A stretch of 64,000 nucleotides of DNA, taken from positions 186,001 to 250,000 of the forward strand of contig NZ_JAKMCS010000007.1 of NCBI RefSeq assembly GCF_022662195.1, in the 5' to 3' direction. Positions 27,930-37,792 of this stretch are shown in pieces (positions within the stretch are counted from its first letter, which is position 1; the number at the start of each line of letters is the position of its first letter). Source of the stretch: Aestuariivivens insulae (GTDB taxonomy: Bacteria > Bacteroidota > Bacteroidia > Flavobacteriales > Flavobacteriaceae). The translations under genes were made by a program, and so were the position numbers. Under the pieces are notes generated by a model, which worked only from the letters and a program-made list of their open reading frames with translations, was not told where the DNA came from and searched no databases.

Positions 27930-28304
27930 ATGAACACATTAAATAAACTATTTGTTACCATACTATTATGTTTCTTTGCAATTTTAAATGCGCAGCAAAG
28001 TTCATGGTATCAATTGAATATATCTGATCTGGACTTGAGAAAAGTTGAGCAACCCTGGTGGACAGCTCAAAGGAACAAAGCCATTAATGGGGAAACAATT
28101 AGGATTGCTGGAGAAAATTACCGTTCCGGTATAGGCACCATATCCAGAAGTAAAATATTTGTTTTCTTGGATGGTAAATCCGATCGTTTTACGGCCTTGG
28201 TAGGCATTCAGGATAAGCAAGAGCTAAGAGGAGAATTAAAGTTTAATGCCCTTGGTGATGGGAACAAGTTGTATTATCGGGAAGATGGAAAAGGAAAGCC
28301 CTAG
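27930..28304 (+). pseudogene. Truncated secreted NPCBM-domain protein
   Basis: 124 residues with a signal peptide (ends AILNAQ). The body reads WYQLNISDLDLRKVEQPWWT, then NKAINGETIRIAGENYRSGI and GTISRSKIFVFLDGKSDRFT, which matches the NPCBM/NEW2 carbohydrate-binding jelly roll usually attached to large glycoside hydrolases. The domain normally runs about 145 residues and is followed by a catalytic part; here it ends early at GKGKP. I think this is the 5' end of a broken enzyme gene, though a short secreted form is possible. Confidence 0.6.
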
Positions 28305-28401
28305 GGATATAAGCTAGCTTTGAATGCTTAGTGTCTATTTTTTTCAATTTTGAAAAATTAAAACTTATCTTGGCTTATATTTTGAATTCAATTTTAAACC
28401 A

Positions 28402-29517
28402 ATGAACAAGTTTTTATTTATCCCATTATTAGCATTAACACTAAGCTGTAATACCTCTAAAAAAGAAAAAGAAGTAAAAGAAGAAATTCCAAAAATTGAA
28501 ATCGCAGAGCGACCTGAACTTAATTTAGAACAGGCTAATCGTTTAGCCGAGTTGCCCCTACATTGTATCAATACCGAATATCCAAATAAATTATCGCAAA
28601 CCATTGGAAGCGATACCGATTTATTGCCACCACGTACCTTGCACCCGGCATTCCACGGTTGTTTCGATTGGCATTCCGCGGTACACGGGCATTGGAGTTT
28701 GGTAAGTCTGTTAAAACAATTTCCTAATATTGATAATGCAGACGCTATAAAACAACGCTTGCTAAATAACATATCCAAAGAAAACATAGAAGCCGAAGTG
28801 GCCTATTTCCATGGCAAGCACAACAAGTCGTATGAGCGTACATACGGTTGGGCATGGTTGTTAAAACTAGCTGAAACATTGCATACATGGGATGATGATA
28901 CAGCCCGAGTTTTGGAGTCTAATTTACAGCCTTTAACCAACTTGATTGTTGGAAAGTATATTGAGTTTTTACCCAAGTTAAATTATCCACTCCGTGTAGG
29001 AACCCATACCAATACAGCATTTGGCCTGTCATTTGCTTACGATTATGCCGAAACAGTAAATCATGAAGCACTTAAAACGGCCATAACGGAACGCGCAAAA
29101 TATTTCTTTTTAAACGATAGCAATTGCCCAATGGGTTGGGAGCCTAGTGGAACCGATTTTTTATCACCATGTCTCGAAGAAGCCGCATTAATGAAAAGGC
29201 TTTTGCCAAAAGAAGAATTTAATCTGTGGTTAAACCATTTTTTACCACAGTTAAACAATAAAAACTACACACTGGAAGTTGGTTTGGTTTCCGACAGAAC
29301 CGATGGTCATTTGGTACATTTAGACGGGGTTAACTTCTCCCGTGCTTGGAGTTTGTACAAAATAGCAGAAGGCTTACCGGAATATGACCACTTAAAGAAC
29401 ATTGCCAATCACCACATTAATTATTCATTGCCCAGTATTTTTGGAGATGGTTATGAAGGCGGACATTGGTTGGGTAGCTTTGCTATTTATGCCCTCAATG
29501 CTGTTTCAAAGGATTAA
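28402..29517 (+). CDS. DUF2891 family lipoprotein
   Basis: 371 residues with a lipoprotein signal (LALTLSC, Cys16) and a Lys/Glu-rich linker. The DUF2891 core starts near LEQANRLAELPLHCINTEYP and has RTLHPAFHGCFDWHSAVHGH, VGTHTNTAFGLSFAYDYA, GWEPSGTDFLSPCLEEA and HLDGVNFSRAWSLY. The repeated helices and buried His, Trp and Asp residues suggest an (alpha/alpha)6-barrel like those of glycan-active enzymes, but no activity is established for the family. The gene stands alone with its own promoter region. Confidence 0.82.
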   Translation: MNKFLFIPLLALTLSCNTSKKEKEVKEEIPKIEIAERPELNLEQANRLAELPLHCINTEYPNKLSQTIGSDTDLLPPRTLHPAFHGCFDWHSAVHGHWSLVSLLKQFPNIDNADAIKQRLLNNISKENIEAEVAYFHGKHNKSYERTYGWAWLLKLAETLHTWDDDTARVLESNLQPLTNLIVGKYIEFLPKLNYPLRVGTHTNTAFGLSFAYDYAETVNHEALKTAITERAKYFFLNDSNCPMGWEPSGTDFLSPCLEEAALMKRLLPKEEFNLWLNHFLPQLNNKNYTLEVGLVSDRTDGHLVHLDGVNFSRAWSLYKIAEGLPEYDHLKNIANHHINYSLPSIFGDGYEGGHWLGSFAIYALNAVSKD

Positions 29518-29618
29518 GGTTTAAATTGTTAATTTCTGTTAAAGAATTATTAATTCATTAAGTTTATGTGTAATTAGTTATAGTTTTGAAAATTTATAAC
29601 AAATTAGATACCTAAAAA

Positions 29619-32600
29619 ATGAAATTATCATATAAGTTACTAGTAGCCTTTTGTACTTTGGTTGCTACTGAAACTATAGCGCAATCCCCTTTAATCAATT
29701 ATCCAGCCGTTAGTCCAAATGGGCAATCCATAGCCTTTAATTTTCAAGGCGATATCTGGACGGCAGATATAGATGGACAAAACCCAAGAAGGATAACGAT
29801 ACATGAAGCGTATGACACTAAGCCTATATGGAGTAAAGATGGGGCATCCATAGCCTTTCAAAGTAATCGTTATGGGAATAACAATATTTATTTGGTTTCA
29901 GCTAATGGTGGTTTTCCCAAGCGTTTAACATACCATTCTGCTTCAGATGGTTTAACCGATTATACAAACAATGGCGATATCCTTTTTTCTACCCGTAGGG
30001 ATTTTGCTCAAGTAGAAAGGGAACCAGAAATATATATAGTTGCTGATAAAGGAGGAACACCACATCGCTTTATGGATGCTTTGGGCTTTGATGCTAAATT
30101 GTCCCCAAATGGCAAGTATGTCGTTTTTGTTAAAGGAAGTTGTAGGTTGGAAAGGGAAGCCTATCAAGGGCCGGCCAATAGGGATTTGTGGTTATATAAT
30201 ATAGAAGCTGATACGTATACCCAACTTACCAAATACGAGGGTAATGATTTCTACCCACAGTGGGGCGATGACCATACCATCTATTTTCAGTCGTCTAGAA
30301 GTGGTAGGTATAATGTTCATAAAATAACACTTGATAATGAGAAAAAAGTACAGGAGATTACCCCAATAAGCGACTTTAAGGATATGGGCATCTTTTCATT
30401 TCAAATTAGTAGCAATGGAAAGGATTTAATTATGACCAAAGGAAACCAAGTATTTCATATAAATGCTTTCACTAAAAAACAGGTAAAAGTTAATATTAGT
30501 ATCGCTTCAGACTATAGATTCGATCCAATAAGCCATAAAACTTACAGTAGCGATATTGATGAAATAGCAATTTCGCCCAATGGAAAATACAGCACCTTAA
30601 CCATACGAGGAGAACTGTTTGTTAGAACTACGGATAAGGATAATAAACGAACGGTTAATCTTTCCAATTCACCTTATAGGGATAGGAATGCCAGTTGGTT
30701 GAATGACAGTACTGTAGTTTTTATTTCGGATAGGGATGGACAAAACGATTTATATTTAGTAGCATCTGATGATAAAAATGAGTCTAATCTGTATAAAACC
30801 TTAAAACATAAGGTGGTAAGATTAACCAAAACCAAAGAAAAAGAAAGTAATTTGGTTGTTTCCCCCGATGCAAAGTCTATAGCGTTTGTGCGGGGAAATG
30901 GCAAGCTAATTGTCGCAAACATAGATGGCAAAGGAAAACTATCAAATGAAAAAACCTTACTGGATGGATGGGCCAAACCTGGAAATGTGTCTTGGTCTCC
31001 AGATTCCAAATGGTTAGCTTATAGTTTAAGTGATTTAGATTTTAACAGTGAAATCTATATTCATAAAGCAAATAATGCATTGAAGCCAGTTAATGTTTCA
31101 ATGCACCCAAAGCAAGATAGAAACCCCGTTTGGAGTCCAGATGGAAAAAAATTAATGTTCTCATCTAATAGGAACAATAACGATTATGACGTATGGTTTA
31201 CTTGGTTGACCAAAGCAGATTGGGAGAAAACACCTCAGGATTGGGAAGAGGAAGAAAGAGATGAACCAAAAGCAAAATCGAAAAAGGACAAAAAGGAAAA
31301 TGGAGATAAAGAGGATGGTAAGGATAAAGAAGATGAGGTAGATCCCGTTATAATCGATTTTCAGGATATTCATGAACGTCAGGTGCAGGTCACATCAATG
31401 GTAGGAGGTGAGTTTGGACAGGTGTTTTCAAAAGACAGTAAAACCATTTACTATACTACTGGGAATAGAGCTAGGGGCAATGCCGAGGTTGATTCAGATT
31501 TATACAAAATAAAATGGGATGGAAAAGACAAAAAGGCTATAACTTCAGGTAATTCCAAACCGTCCAATGTTACGGTCGATAGTAAATTTTCAAAACTATT
31601 TATAACGAAACAAGGTAGCCTTTCCAGTATAGATTTATCTTCAGATAAATTAGAGTCTTTACCAATAACAGCTAAGCTAGATATTAATTACGATGAAGAA
31701 TCAAAACAAATATTTAATGAAGCTTGGCAAGCCATTAATGATGGTTTTTACGATCCAGATTTTCACGGTAAAAACTGGAGTGAATTAAGAAAGAAATACG
31801 AACCCTTGGCTTTGGGAGCATCAACGCGAACAGATTTTCAAAATATGTTCAACTGGATGCTTGGTCAAATTAACGCAAGCCATATGGGGCTATATCGTAT
31901 AGAAAAGCGGGAGCAATTGCAAAAAGAAACCACGGGATTGATGGGTGTAGAGCTGAAACCTACCAATACAGGATCGCTTAAAGTGGTATCTGTAGTAAAT
32001 GGTATGCCTGGAGATAGAACAGCAAGTAAATTACTTGTTGGGGACATTATAACTTCTGTAAATGGCACCAAACTTTCAAAATCGTTGAATGTATTTAGTT
32101 TATTGGAAGGAACATCAAACGAGAAAATATATTTGGAAATAGAAAGAGGGAAAACTTCAACAGAAGTTGTTATAAGGCCAGCAAGTAGCAATCGTGTTGA
32201 AAATTATAAAGCTTGGGTAAAGGAACGAAAAGCGTTAACGGACAAATATTCTAATGGTAGGTTGGGCTATATTCATATTCAAGGGATGAACTGGACAAGC
32301 TTTGAGCATTTTGAACGTGAGCTAACCGCAGCAGGGTTAGGAAAGGAAGGCATTGTAATTGATGTGCGGTTTAATGGCGGCGGTTGGACTACAGATTATT
32401 TAATGGCAGTCCTTAATGTTAAGCAACATGCTTATACAGTTCCACGAGGAGCGGCTAAAAATTTAAAAGCGGAACATAAAAAGTTTATGAACCATTACCC
32501 ATTTAGTGAACGTTTGCCTTTGGCTTCATGGACCAAGCCTTCTATAGCACTTTGTAATCAGAATAGTTATTCCAACGCCGAAATTTTTTCACATGCATAT

Positions 32601-32858
32601 AAAGCCCTAGGTATAGGAACATTGGTGGGCGTACCAACATTTGGAGCGGTTATTTCAACGGGAGGTACTGGTTTAATGGATGGCTCTTATGTAAGAATGC
32701 CTTTTAGGGGATGGTATGTTAAAAAGACACAATCCAATATGGAATTAGGTCCAGCAGTACCAGATATTATAGTCTATAATAACCCAGATGATAAAGCTAA
32801 GCATAAAGACACCCAGCTAAAAAGAGCCGTGGATGAATTACTTAGTCAATTACAATAA
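29619..32858 (+). CDS. Tricorn-like S41 family serine protease
   Basis: 1079 residues with a signal peptide. Two blocks of WD40-like PD40 blades come first (PAVSPNGQSIAFNFQGDIWT; KPIWSKDGASIAFQSNRYGN; NPVWSPDGKKLMFSSNRNNN). A very Lys/Glu/Asp-rich linker lies at about 545-575. It is followed by the C1 helical part (YDEESKQIFNEAWQAINDGF), a PDZ domain (GLMGVELKPT, GDIITSVNGTKL) and the S41 domain, with RLGYIHIQGMNW and nucleophile Ser985 in NSYSNAEIFS. Tricorn homologues degrade peptides processively; this one would act in the periplasm. Confidence 0.9.
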   Translation: MKLSYKLLVAFCTLVATETIAQSPLINYPAVSPNGQSIAFNFQGDIWTADIDGQNPRRITIHEAYDTKPIWSKDGASIAFQSNRYGNNNIYLVSANGGFPKRLTYHSASDGLTDYTNNGDILFSTRRDFAQVEREPEIYIVADKGGTPHRFMDALGFDAKLSPNGKYVVFVKGSCRLEREAYQGPANRDLWLYNIEADTYTQLTKYEGNDFYPQWGDDHTIYFQSSRSGRYNVHKITLDNEKKVQEITPISDFKDMGIFSFQISSNGKDLIMTKGNQVFHINAFTKKQVKVNISIASDYRFDPISHKTYSSDIDEIAISPNGKYSTLTIRGELFVRTTDKDNKRTVNLSNSPYRDRNASWLNDSTVVFISDRDGQNDLYLVASDDKNESNLYKTLKHKVVRLTKTKEKESNLVVSPDAKSIAFVRGNGKLIVANIDGKGKLSNEKTLLDGWAKPGNVSWSPDSKWLAYSLSDLDFNSEIYIHKANNALKPVNVSMHPKQDRNPVWSPDGKKLMFSSNRNNNDYDVWFTWLTKADWEKTPQDWEEEERDEPKAKSKKDKKENGDKEDGKDKEDEVDPVIIDFQDIHERQVQVTSMVGGEFGQVFSKDSKTIYYTTGNRARGNAEVDSDLYKIKWDGKDKKAITSGNSKPSNVTVDSKFSKLFITKQGSLSSIDLSSDKLESLPITAKLDINYDEESKQIFNEAWQAINDGFYDPDFHGKNWSELRKKYEPLALGASTRTDFQNMFNWMLGQINASHMGLYRIEKREQLQKETTGLMGVELKPTNTGSLKVVSVVNGMPGDRTASKLLVGDIITSVNGTKLSKSLNVFSLLEGTSNEKIYLEIERGKTSTEVVIRPASSNRVENYKAWVKERKALTDKYSNGRLGYIHIQGMNWTSFEHFERELTAAGLGKEGIVIDVRFNGGGWTTDYLMAVLNVKQHAYTVPRGAAKNLKAEHKKFMNHYPFSERLPLASWTKPSIALCNQNSYSNAEIFSHAYKALGIGTLVGVPTFGAVISTGGTGLMDGSYVRMPFRGWYVKKTQSNMELGPAVPDIIVYNNPDDKAKHKDTQLKRAVDELLSQLQ

Positions 32859-32873
32859 AAGCTTTATAGTTTA

Positions 32874-34103
32874 TTGAAGACTCTATTTAAAAATATTGGT
32901 CCTGGACCATTGGTTGCCGCTGCATTCATAGGCCCGGGAACGGTAACCGTTTGTACACTTGCCGGAGTAGGTTTTGGGTATGCCTTGCTTTGGGCAATGG
33001 TCGTATCTACTTTAGTGACTATTCTTTTGCAGGAAATGTCAGCCCGACTGGGTATTGTGTCACAAAAAGGCCTATCTGAGATTATACGTTTGGAAATTAA
33101 AAACCCCATACTCAAAGGGTTGGCTATACTGCTCACCCTATCGGCAATAGTGATTGGAAATGCAGCTTACGAAGCAGGAAACATAACAGGAGGAGTTCTG
33201 GGCTTGGAAACTATTTTGGGCAATCACAGTTTTAGTATAGGGGTGTTTTCATTTAATCTATTAAGCCTATTGGTTGGGGGCATTGCCTTTGTTTTATTGT
33301 ATATGGGTAACTATAAGGTATTGGAAAAGGCATTAATTTCTTTGGTTATATTAATGAGTATGGCATTTCTGCTTTCTGCTATTATAACCAAACCTAATAT
33401 GTTAAATGTGCTAGAAGGCGCGTTTTTGCCTAAATCCCCAAATGACAGTTTATTAACGGTAATAGGCTTAATTGGCACGACGGTAGTACCCTATAATTTG
33501 TTTTTGCACGCCGCTTTAGTTAAGGAAAAATGGCAAAAGGCAGATGATTTAAAGTATGCCAGAAAAGATACGGTCATTGCGGTGGTTCTTGGTGGCATGG
33601 TATCCATGTGCGTTATTGTTTCAGCGGCTTCTATAGAATCTTCTGAAGTAAGTAATGCTGTCGATTTGGCAAAAGGATTGGAGCCTGTATTTGGTAGTAT
33701 GGCCAAATATGTTTTGGCCATCGGGTTATTTGCAGCCGGAATAACCAGTGCCATAACAGCACCATTGGCAGCAGCCTATGTAACAAGTGGTTGTTTAGGA
33801 TGGGGAACTAATATGCGTTCCAAGACATTTAGAGGGGTTTGGATGGTTATCTTGATTATGGGCGTTTGTTTTTCATCGTTAAACATAAAAGCCATAACCA
33901 TTATTAAATTTGCCCAAGTTACCAATGGCATGTTGTTGCCTATTATTGTTGGAATTTTGTTGTGGGTGATGAACAAACAAGGTGTTTTGGGTATTCATAA
34001 AAATAATACTTGGCAAAATCTTCTAGGATTCATTATATTAGTTTTAAGTATAATGTTGTCTTTAGCGTCATTTAACAAAGTGTTTCAGTTAAATTTGTTA
34101 TAA
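32874..34103 (+). CDS. Nramp-like transporter of the 5-oxoprolinase operon, lacking the metal-site motifs
   Basis: 409 residues, about 11 transmembrane helices, TTG start. The overall sequence is Nramp/MntH-like, but the helix-1 motif reads GPGTVTVCTLAG where metal-transporting Nramps have Asp-Pro-Gly-Asn, and helix 6 reads VPYNLFLHAAL where they have Met-Pro-His-Asn. Both metal-liganding elements are therefore changed. It is followed at 25 bases by pxpABC, so I infer that it carries an organic substrate such as 5-oxoproline, or another cation, rather than manganese. It starts 15 bases after the protease gene upstream. Confidence 0.8.
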   Translation: MKTLFKNIGPGPLVAAAFIGPGTVTVCTLAGVGFGYALLWAMVVSTLVTILLQEMSARLGIVSQKGLSEIIRLEIKNPILKGLAILLTLSAIVIGNAAYEAGNITGGVLGLETILGNHSFSIGVFSFNLLSLLVGGIAFVLLYMGNYKVLEKALISLVILMSMAFLLSAIITKPNMLNVLEGAFLPKSPNDSLLTVIGLIGTTVVPYNLFLHAALVKEKWQKADDLKYARKDTVIAVVLGGMVSMCVIVSAASIESSEVSNAVDLAKGLEPVFGSMAKYVLAIGLFAAGITSAITAPLAAAYVTSGCLGWGTNMRSKTFRGVWMVILIMGVCFSSLNIKAITIIKFAQVTNGMLLPIIVGILLWVMNKQGVLGIHKNNTWQNLLGFIILVLSIMLSLASFNKVFQLNLL

Positions 34104-34128
34104 TGGCTTTGGCCAAGAATTGTAAATC

Positions 34129-34869
34129 ATGAGTAGCTTAATTATAGATATTAATGCCGATGTAGGAGAGGGTATAGGTAATGAAGCCGAGTTAATGCCA
34201 TTTATTTCTTCCTGTAATATTGCCTGTGGCGGTCATGCGGGGGATGATGAAACGATGAAATCGGTTATAGAATTGGCTAAAGCCCATGGTGTGAAGATAG
34301 GGGCACATCCATCGTTTCCAGATAAGGAGAATTTTGGTCGGGTAGCTATAGATATGCCCTATACCGCTTTGTTTAAATCACTTGAAGAACAAACCTGTCG
34401 ATTAATACATCATCTCGATAACGCACGATTGAGTTTGCATCATATTAAACCCCATGGGGCCTTATATAATAAAGCAGCAAAAGATAAAAACATTGCTATG
34501 GTAATTGTTGAGCTTTTGAAAAGTTTTGCCATTCCGGTGTATTTATATGTGCCTTATAAATCGGTTATTGCAGATATAGCTGTGAAAAATCATATACCTA
34601 TAATTTATGAAGCCTTTGCAGATAGAAATTATAATGCCGATTTAAGTTTGGTTTCCAGAACTGCACCCAATGCCTTAATAGAAGAAGCAGATGCCTTATT
34701 TAATCATGTTTATTGTATGGTAGATGAAAAAAAGGTGAAAACTATAAATGGAAAACAAATACCTATACAGGCCCATACGTTTTGTATACATGGCGATAAT
34801 CCAGAGGCAATCCACTTATTGAAAAATTTGCGAAGCCGATTGGCCGATAACCAGATTCAAGTTCTGTAA
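34129..34869 (+). CDS. pxpA: 5-oxoprolinase subunit A (LamB/YcsF family)
   Basis: 246 residues, the usual length. Family landmarks are IDINADVGEGIGNEAELMPF, SCNIACGGHAGDDETMK, GAHPSFPDKENFGR and HHIKPHGALYNKA, then EAFADRNYNADLSLVSR and FCIHGDNPEA. PxpA, with PxpB and PxpC, hydrolyses 5-oxo-L-proline (pyroglutamate) to glutamate using ATP, removing a damage product of glutamine. The stop codon overlaps the next ATG by one base (TAATG), showing translational coupling with pxpB. Confidence 0.93.
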   Translation: MSSLIIDINADVGEGIGNEAELMPFISSCNIACGGHAGDDETMKSVIELAKAHGVKIGAHPSFPDKENFGRVAIDMPYTALFKSLEEQTCRLIHHLDNARLSLHHIKPHGALYNKAAKDKNIAMVIVELLKSFAIPVYLYVPYKSVIADIAVKNHIPIIYEAFADRNYNADLSLVSRTAPNALIEEADALFNHVYCMVDEKKVKTINGKQIPIQAHTFCIHGDNPEAIHLLKNLRSRLADNQIQVL

Positions 34870-35600
34870 TGCCGTTTAAACTATCATACAAGCGTTTTGG
34901 AGAACAAGCCATACTTGTAGAATGGCCAAAGCACATAGATGAGGATATTCTTAGCGACTTATTGTTATTCAAAAAAAAACTAACAACACATTATGAGGGG
35001 GCAGCAGTACAGATAAATCATGCCTACAACTCCATATTGATTGATTATGAACGTGTAAATTTTAGGTTTGGTGACGAGGTAGCAGCTTTAAAGCAAGTCT
35101 ATAAAACAAACGTAACAGAAAGTAGGCTAGCACATAACCTATGGAAGATTCCTGTTTGCTACAATAAGGTATTTGGTATTGATTTGGAGGCGCTATCAGA
35201 AGTGAAAAATATTACTGAGGAAGAGATTATCCAACGTCACACAAAAGTTACTTATACGGTTTATTTTATAGGCTTTTTACCCGGGTTTTTATATCTGGGC
35301 GGTTTGGAAGAAACGCTTCACATGCCCAGAAAGGCTACACCACGATTACAAATTGAAAAAGGTGCGGTGGCCATAGGAGGGAACCAAACGGGGGTTTACC
35401 CAAATGCAAGTCCGGGAGGCTGGCATATTATCGGGAATTCACCCATTAATTTTTTTGATATTACAAAAGATTGTCCCTGTTTTGCTAAGGCAGGAGATCG
35501 TATTCAGTTTGTTCCTGTAGACTTAAAGGTGTATGAGGGTATTAAAGCCTTGGTTGATGCTGGGGTTTATCAATTGGAAAGTGAGGTGCTACATGGTTAA
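34869..35600 (+). CDS. pxpB: 5-oxoprolinase subunit B
   Basis: 243 residues of the allophanate-hydrolase subunit 1 / KipI family. Visible motifs are RFGEQAILVEWP, KIPVCYNKVFGIDLEAL and FIGFLPGFLYLGGL, then PRLQIEKGAVAIGGNQTGVY and SPGGWHIIGNSP. It forms a complex with PxpC. KipI/KipA of Bacillus were first described as kinase regulators, but with pxpA adjacent the 5-oxoprolinase role is clear. The end overlaps pxpC by 8 bases. Confidence 0.93.
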   Translation: MPFKLSYKRFGEQAILVEWPKHIDEDILSDLLLFKKKLTTHYEGAAVQINHAYNSILIDYERVNFRFGDEVAALKQVYKTNVTESRLAHNLWKIPVCYNKVFGIDLEALSEVKNITEEEIIQRHTKVTYTVYFIGFLPGFLYLGGLEETLHMPRKATPRLQIEKGAVAIGGNQTGVYPNASPGGWHIIGNSPINFFDITKDCPCFAKAGDRIQFVPVDLKVYEGIKALVDAGVYQLESEVLHG

Positions 35601-36444
35601 AGTATTACAGCCCGGGTTTTATTCTTCCATTCAAGATTTAGGTCGGTATGGTTATCAAAACTATGGTGTGCCACTTTCGGGGGTAATGGATCGTTATGCC
35701 AGTACTATAGCAAATACCTTACTGGGGAATACAAGTGACAGCCCGGTATTGGAAATAACAATGGCAGGCCCGATATTGGAGTTTTGCACGTCAACGCTTA
35801 TTTGTATTTCAGGAGCCAATATGGAGCCAGCATTAAACAAAACACCAATACAGAATAACAAAGCTTTAGAGGTGAAAAGAGGGGATGTATTAAGCTTCGG
35901 TAAGCTTAACTGCGGATTTCGAGCTTATTTAGCAGTACTTGGAGGCTTTCAAACGGCTTCTGTTATGGGGAGTTTTAGTATGTATCAAGGCATTACAAAT
36001 CAAATTTCTATAGGTAAAGGTGATGAGCTCACCATACATTCAATACCATCACCAGCTAAAAAGCGACATGCAGTAATGCGGGTTAATAATGACTATTTAA
36101 AAGCGAATAGCCTTGGTGTTTTTAAAGGACCTGAATTCGATTTGCTTTCAGAAGAGCAACAAAAAGCACTATGGTCTACAACCTTTACGGTATCTAAGTA
36201 CAATAACCGAATGGCCTATCAGTTAGAAGAACCTCTTGAAAATACGTTGGCCCCCATAATAACATCACTAGTGCTTCCAGGAACAGTGCAATTAACACCT
36301 TCGGGACAATTGATCATTCTTATGCGCGATTGCCAAACTACCGGAGGTTATCCTAGGATTTTGCAATTAAAAGCATCGGCTATTGATGTTTTAAGTCAGA
36401 AGTTTGCAGGTAATAGTATTAATTTCAAGCTCAGAAATATTTAG
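35593..36444 (+). CDS. pxpC: 5-oxoprolinase subunit C (biotin-dependent carboxyltransferase-like)
   Basis: 283 residues from the ATG at 35593. The frame is open 60 bases further upstream inside pxpB, but homology begins at MVKVLQPGFYSSIQDLGRYG. Other family motifs are GVPLSGVMDRYASTIANTLL, SPVLEITMAGP and YLAVLGGFQ, then VLPGTVQLTPSGQLIILMRD and TGGYPRILQL. Together with PxpA and PxpB it completes the ATP-dependent 5-oxoprolinase. The 8-base overlap with pxpB indicates coupled translation. Confidence 0.93.
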   Translation: MVKVLQPGFYSSIQDLGRYGYQNYGVPLSGVMDRYASTIANTLLGNTSDSPVLEITMAGPILEFCTSTLICISGANMEPALNKTPIQNNKALEVKRGDVLSFGKLNCGFRAYLAVLGGFQTASVMGSFSMYQGITNQISIGKGDELTIHSIPSPAKKRHAVMRVNNDYLKANSLGVFKGPEFDLLSEEQQKALWSTTFTVSKYNNRMAYQLEEPLENTLAPIITSLVLPGTVQLTPSGQLIILMRDCQTTGGYPRILQLKASAIDVLSQKFAGNSINFKLRNI

Positions 36445-36505
36445 GAAAAGTTTAAGAACCAAATTCTCTTGGAAATTGTATTTTCAGCTCTCAAAATAAG
36501 CGTTT

Positions 36506-37246
36506 ATGAAAAGAATGAGTTGTGCATTACTTTTAGTGCTGTTAGCCTTGGCGTGCAAGCATAACGAACTAACCAATGCCAATGCTATGGTGAATAAGTC
36601 GATTGAAGTTTCTGGTGGGGCACGTTTTAAACAGGCCATCATAGATTTTGATTTTCGGGATAGACATTACAAGGCAATTCGAAATAAAGGCTATTATGAA
36701 TTAATGCGTACTACAATACAAGAACAGGATACCATTGTTGACACCTTAAATAGCCATGGCGAGTTTTCCAGGTTTATAAATCAGGAAGAAGTAGTGTTGC
36801 ACGATACCATTGCTGCTAAATATATATCGTCGGTAAATGCTGTGCATTATTTTTCTGTGTTGCCCTATGGATTAAACGATGCCGCAGTAAATAAATTCTA
36901 CTTAGGGAAAGCAAAGGTTAAAAATTCAGAATATTATAAAATCAAGGTCACTTTTGATGAAGAAGGCGGAGGTGAGGATTATGATGATGTTTTTGTGTAC
37001 TGGATAAATACAGAGACCTACAAAGCCGATTATTTGGCATATTCTTATGCGGAATCTGACGGAACAGGCTATCGTTTCCGTGAAGCTTATAACGAACGCT
37101 ATGTTGAAGGTATTCGGTTTGTAGATTATAACAATTATAAGCCCAGAACCAATACAGTTAAAGTTGAGAATTTAGACCGTTTGTTTAAGCAAGGCGAATT
37201 AAAACTACTTTCCAAAATAGAACTTAAGGGTATCTCTGTGAATTAA
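36506..37246 (+). CDS. DUF6503-like lipoprotein
   Basis: 246 residues with a lipoprotein signal (LLALAC, Cys17). The mature part begins with a helix (NAMVNKSIEVSGGARFKQAI), then long antiparallel strands (DFDFRDRHYKAIRN; YYELMRTTIQEQDT) and DDVFVYWINTETYKADYLAY, YRFREAYNERYVEGIRFVDY. This fits the Bacteroidota DUF6503 family, which resembles LolA/LppX-type half barrels that hold lipids. Function is unknown. It follows pxpC by 61 bases and may be read through, and it meets the minus-strand GNAT gene with no gap. Confidence 0.65.
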   Translation: MKRMSCALLLVLLALACKHNELTNANAMVNKSIEVSGGARFKQAIIDFDFRDRHYKAIRNKGYYELMRTTIQEQDTIVDTLNSHGEFSRFINQEEVVLHDTIAAKYISSVNAVHYFSVLPYGLNDAAVNKFYLGKAKVKNSEYYKIKVTFDEEGGGEDYDDVFVYWINTETYKADYLAYSYAESDGTGYRFREAYNERYVEGIRFVDYNNYKPRTNTVKVENLDRLFKQGELKLLSKIELKGISVN

Positions 37247-37786
37247 TCAAAGAAACTTGCGCATAATTAACATGCCACGTAATGGCTTGTGTATCAGGTT
37301 GAAGTCTAGGGTTAAGGAACTTATAGCTTTAAACCCTTGTTTTTTATAAAAGTGAAGTGCTTGGGCTTGGGTGTCCATAGCTTTTAGCCAAACTAATTCG
37401 CTGTCGTTTTTAAGGGCTTGCTTCTCGATCCACGCTAATAATTGCATTCCTATTCCTTTGCCTTGGGTTTTCTCACCCAGGTATATGCGATGAATGTAAG
37501 TGGCAGGTTTTTCAGGAAATTCATGTAATGGTTTGTTGTGAACAATTCTTATGATACCAACCTCCTTCAAATGGTATAAAACAAAATAATATTCAGCATT
37601 TTTATCTGTTAATTCTTTTTGAAGGTTATCCATACTAAAAGAGTGATCGAGATACCAATCTGTATTTTCGTTTATCCAAAGATGCTTATAGGCAGGAGGG
37701 TAAATATGTTGCATTAACGACATCAATTTTTGATGATCATTAGTTGTAATGCGTTTCAATTGAATACTGTCTGAAATGTGGATCAT
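37247..37786 (-). CDS. GNAT family N-acetyltransferase
   Basis: 179 residues. The acetyl-CoA-binding loop is visible as IYLGEKTQGKGIGMQLLAWI (motif QGKGIG), followed by LVWLKAMDTQAQALHFYKKQ and GFKAISSLTLDF, typical of motif B. The substrate is not predictable. It is the third gene of a minus-strand group, 6 bases after deoD, so it is probably cotranscribed with deoC and deoD. Its 3' end abuts that of the plus-strand lipoprotein gene. Confidence 0.85.
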   Translation of the reverse strand: MIHISDSIQLKRITTNDHQKLMSLMQHIYPPAYKHLWINENTDWYLDHSFSMDNLQKELTDKNAEYYFVLYHLKEVGIIRIVHNKPLHEFPEKPATYIHRIYLGEKTQGKGIGMQLLAWIEKQALKNDSELVWLKAMDTQAQALHFYKKQGFKAISSLTLDFNLIHKPLRGMLIMRKFL

Positions 37787-37792
37787 AGCATA

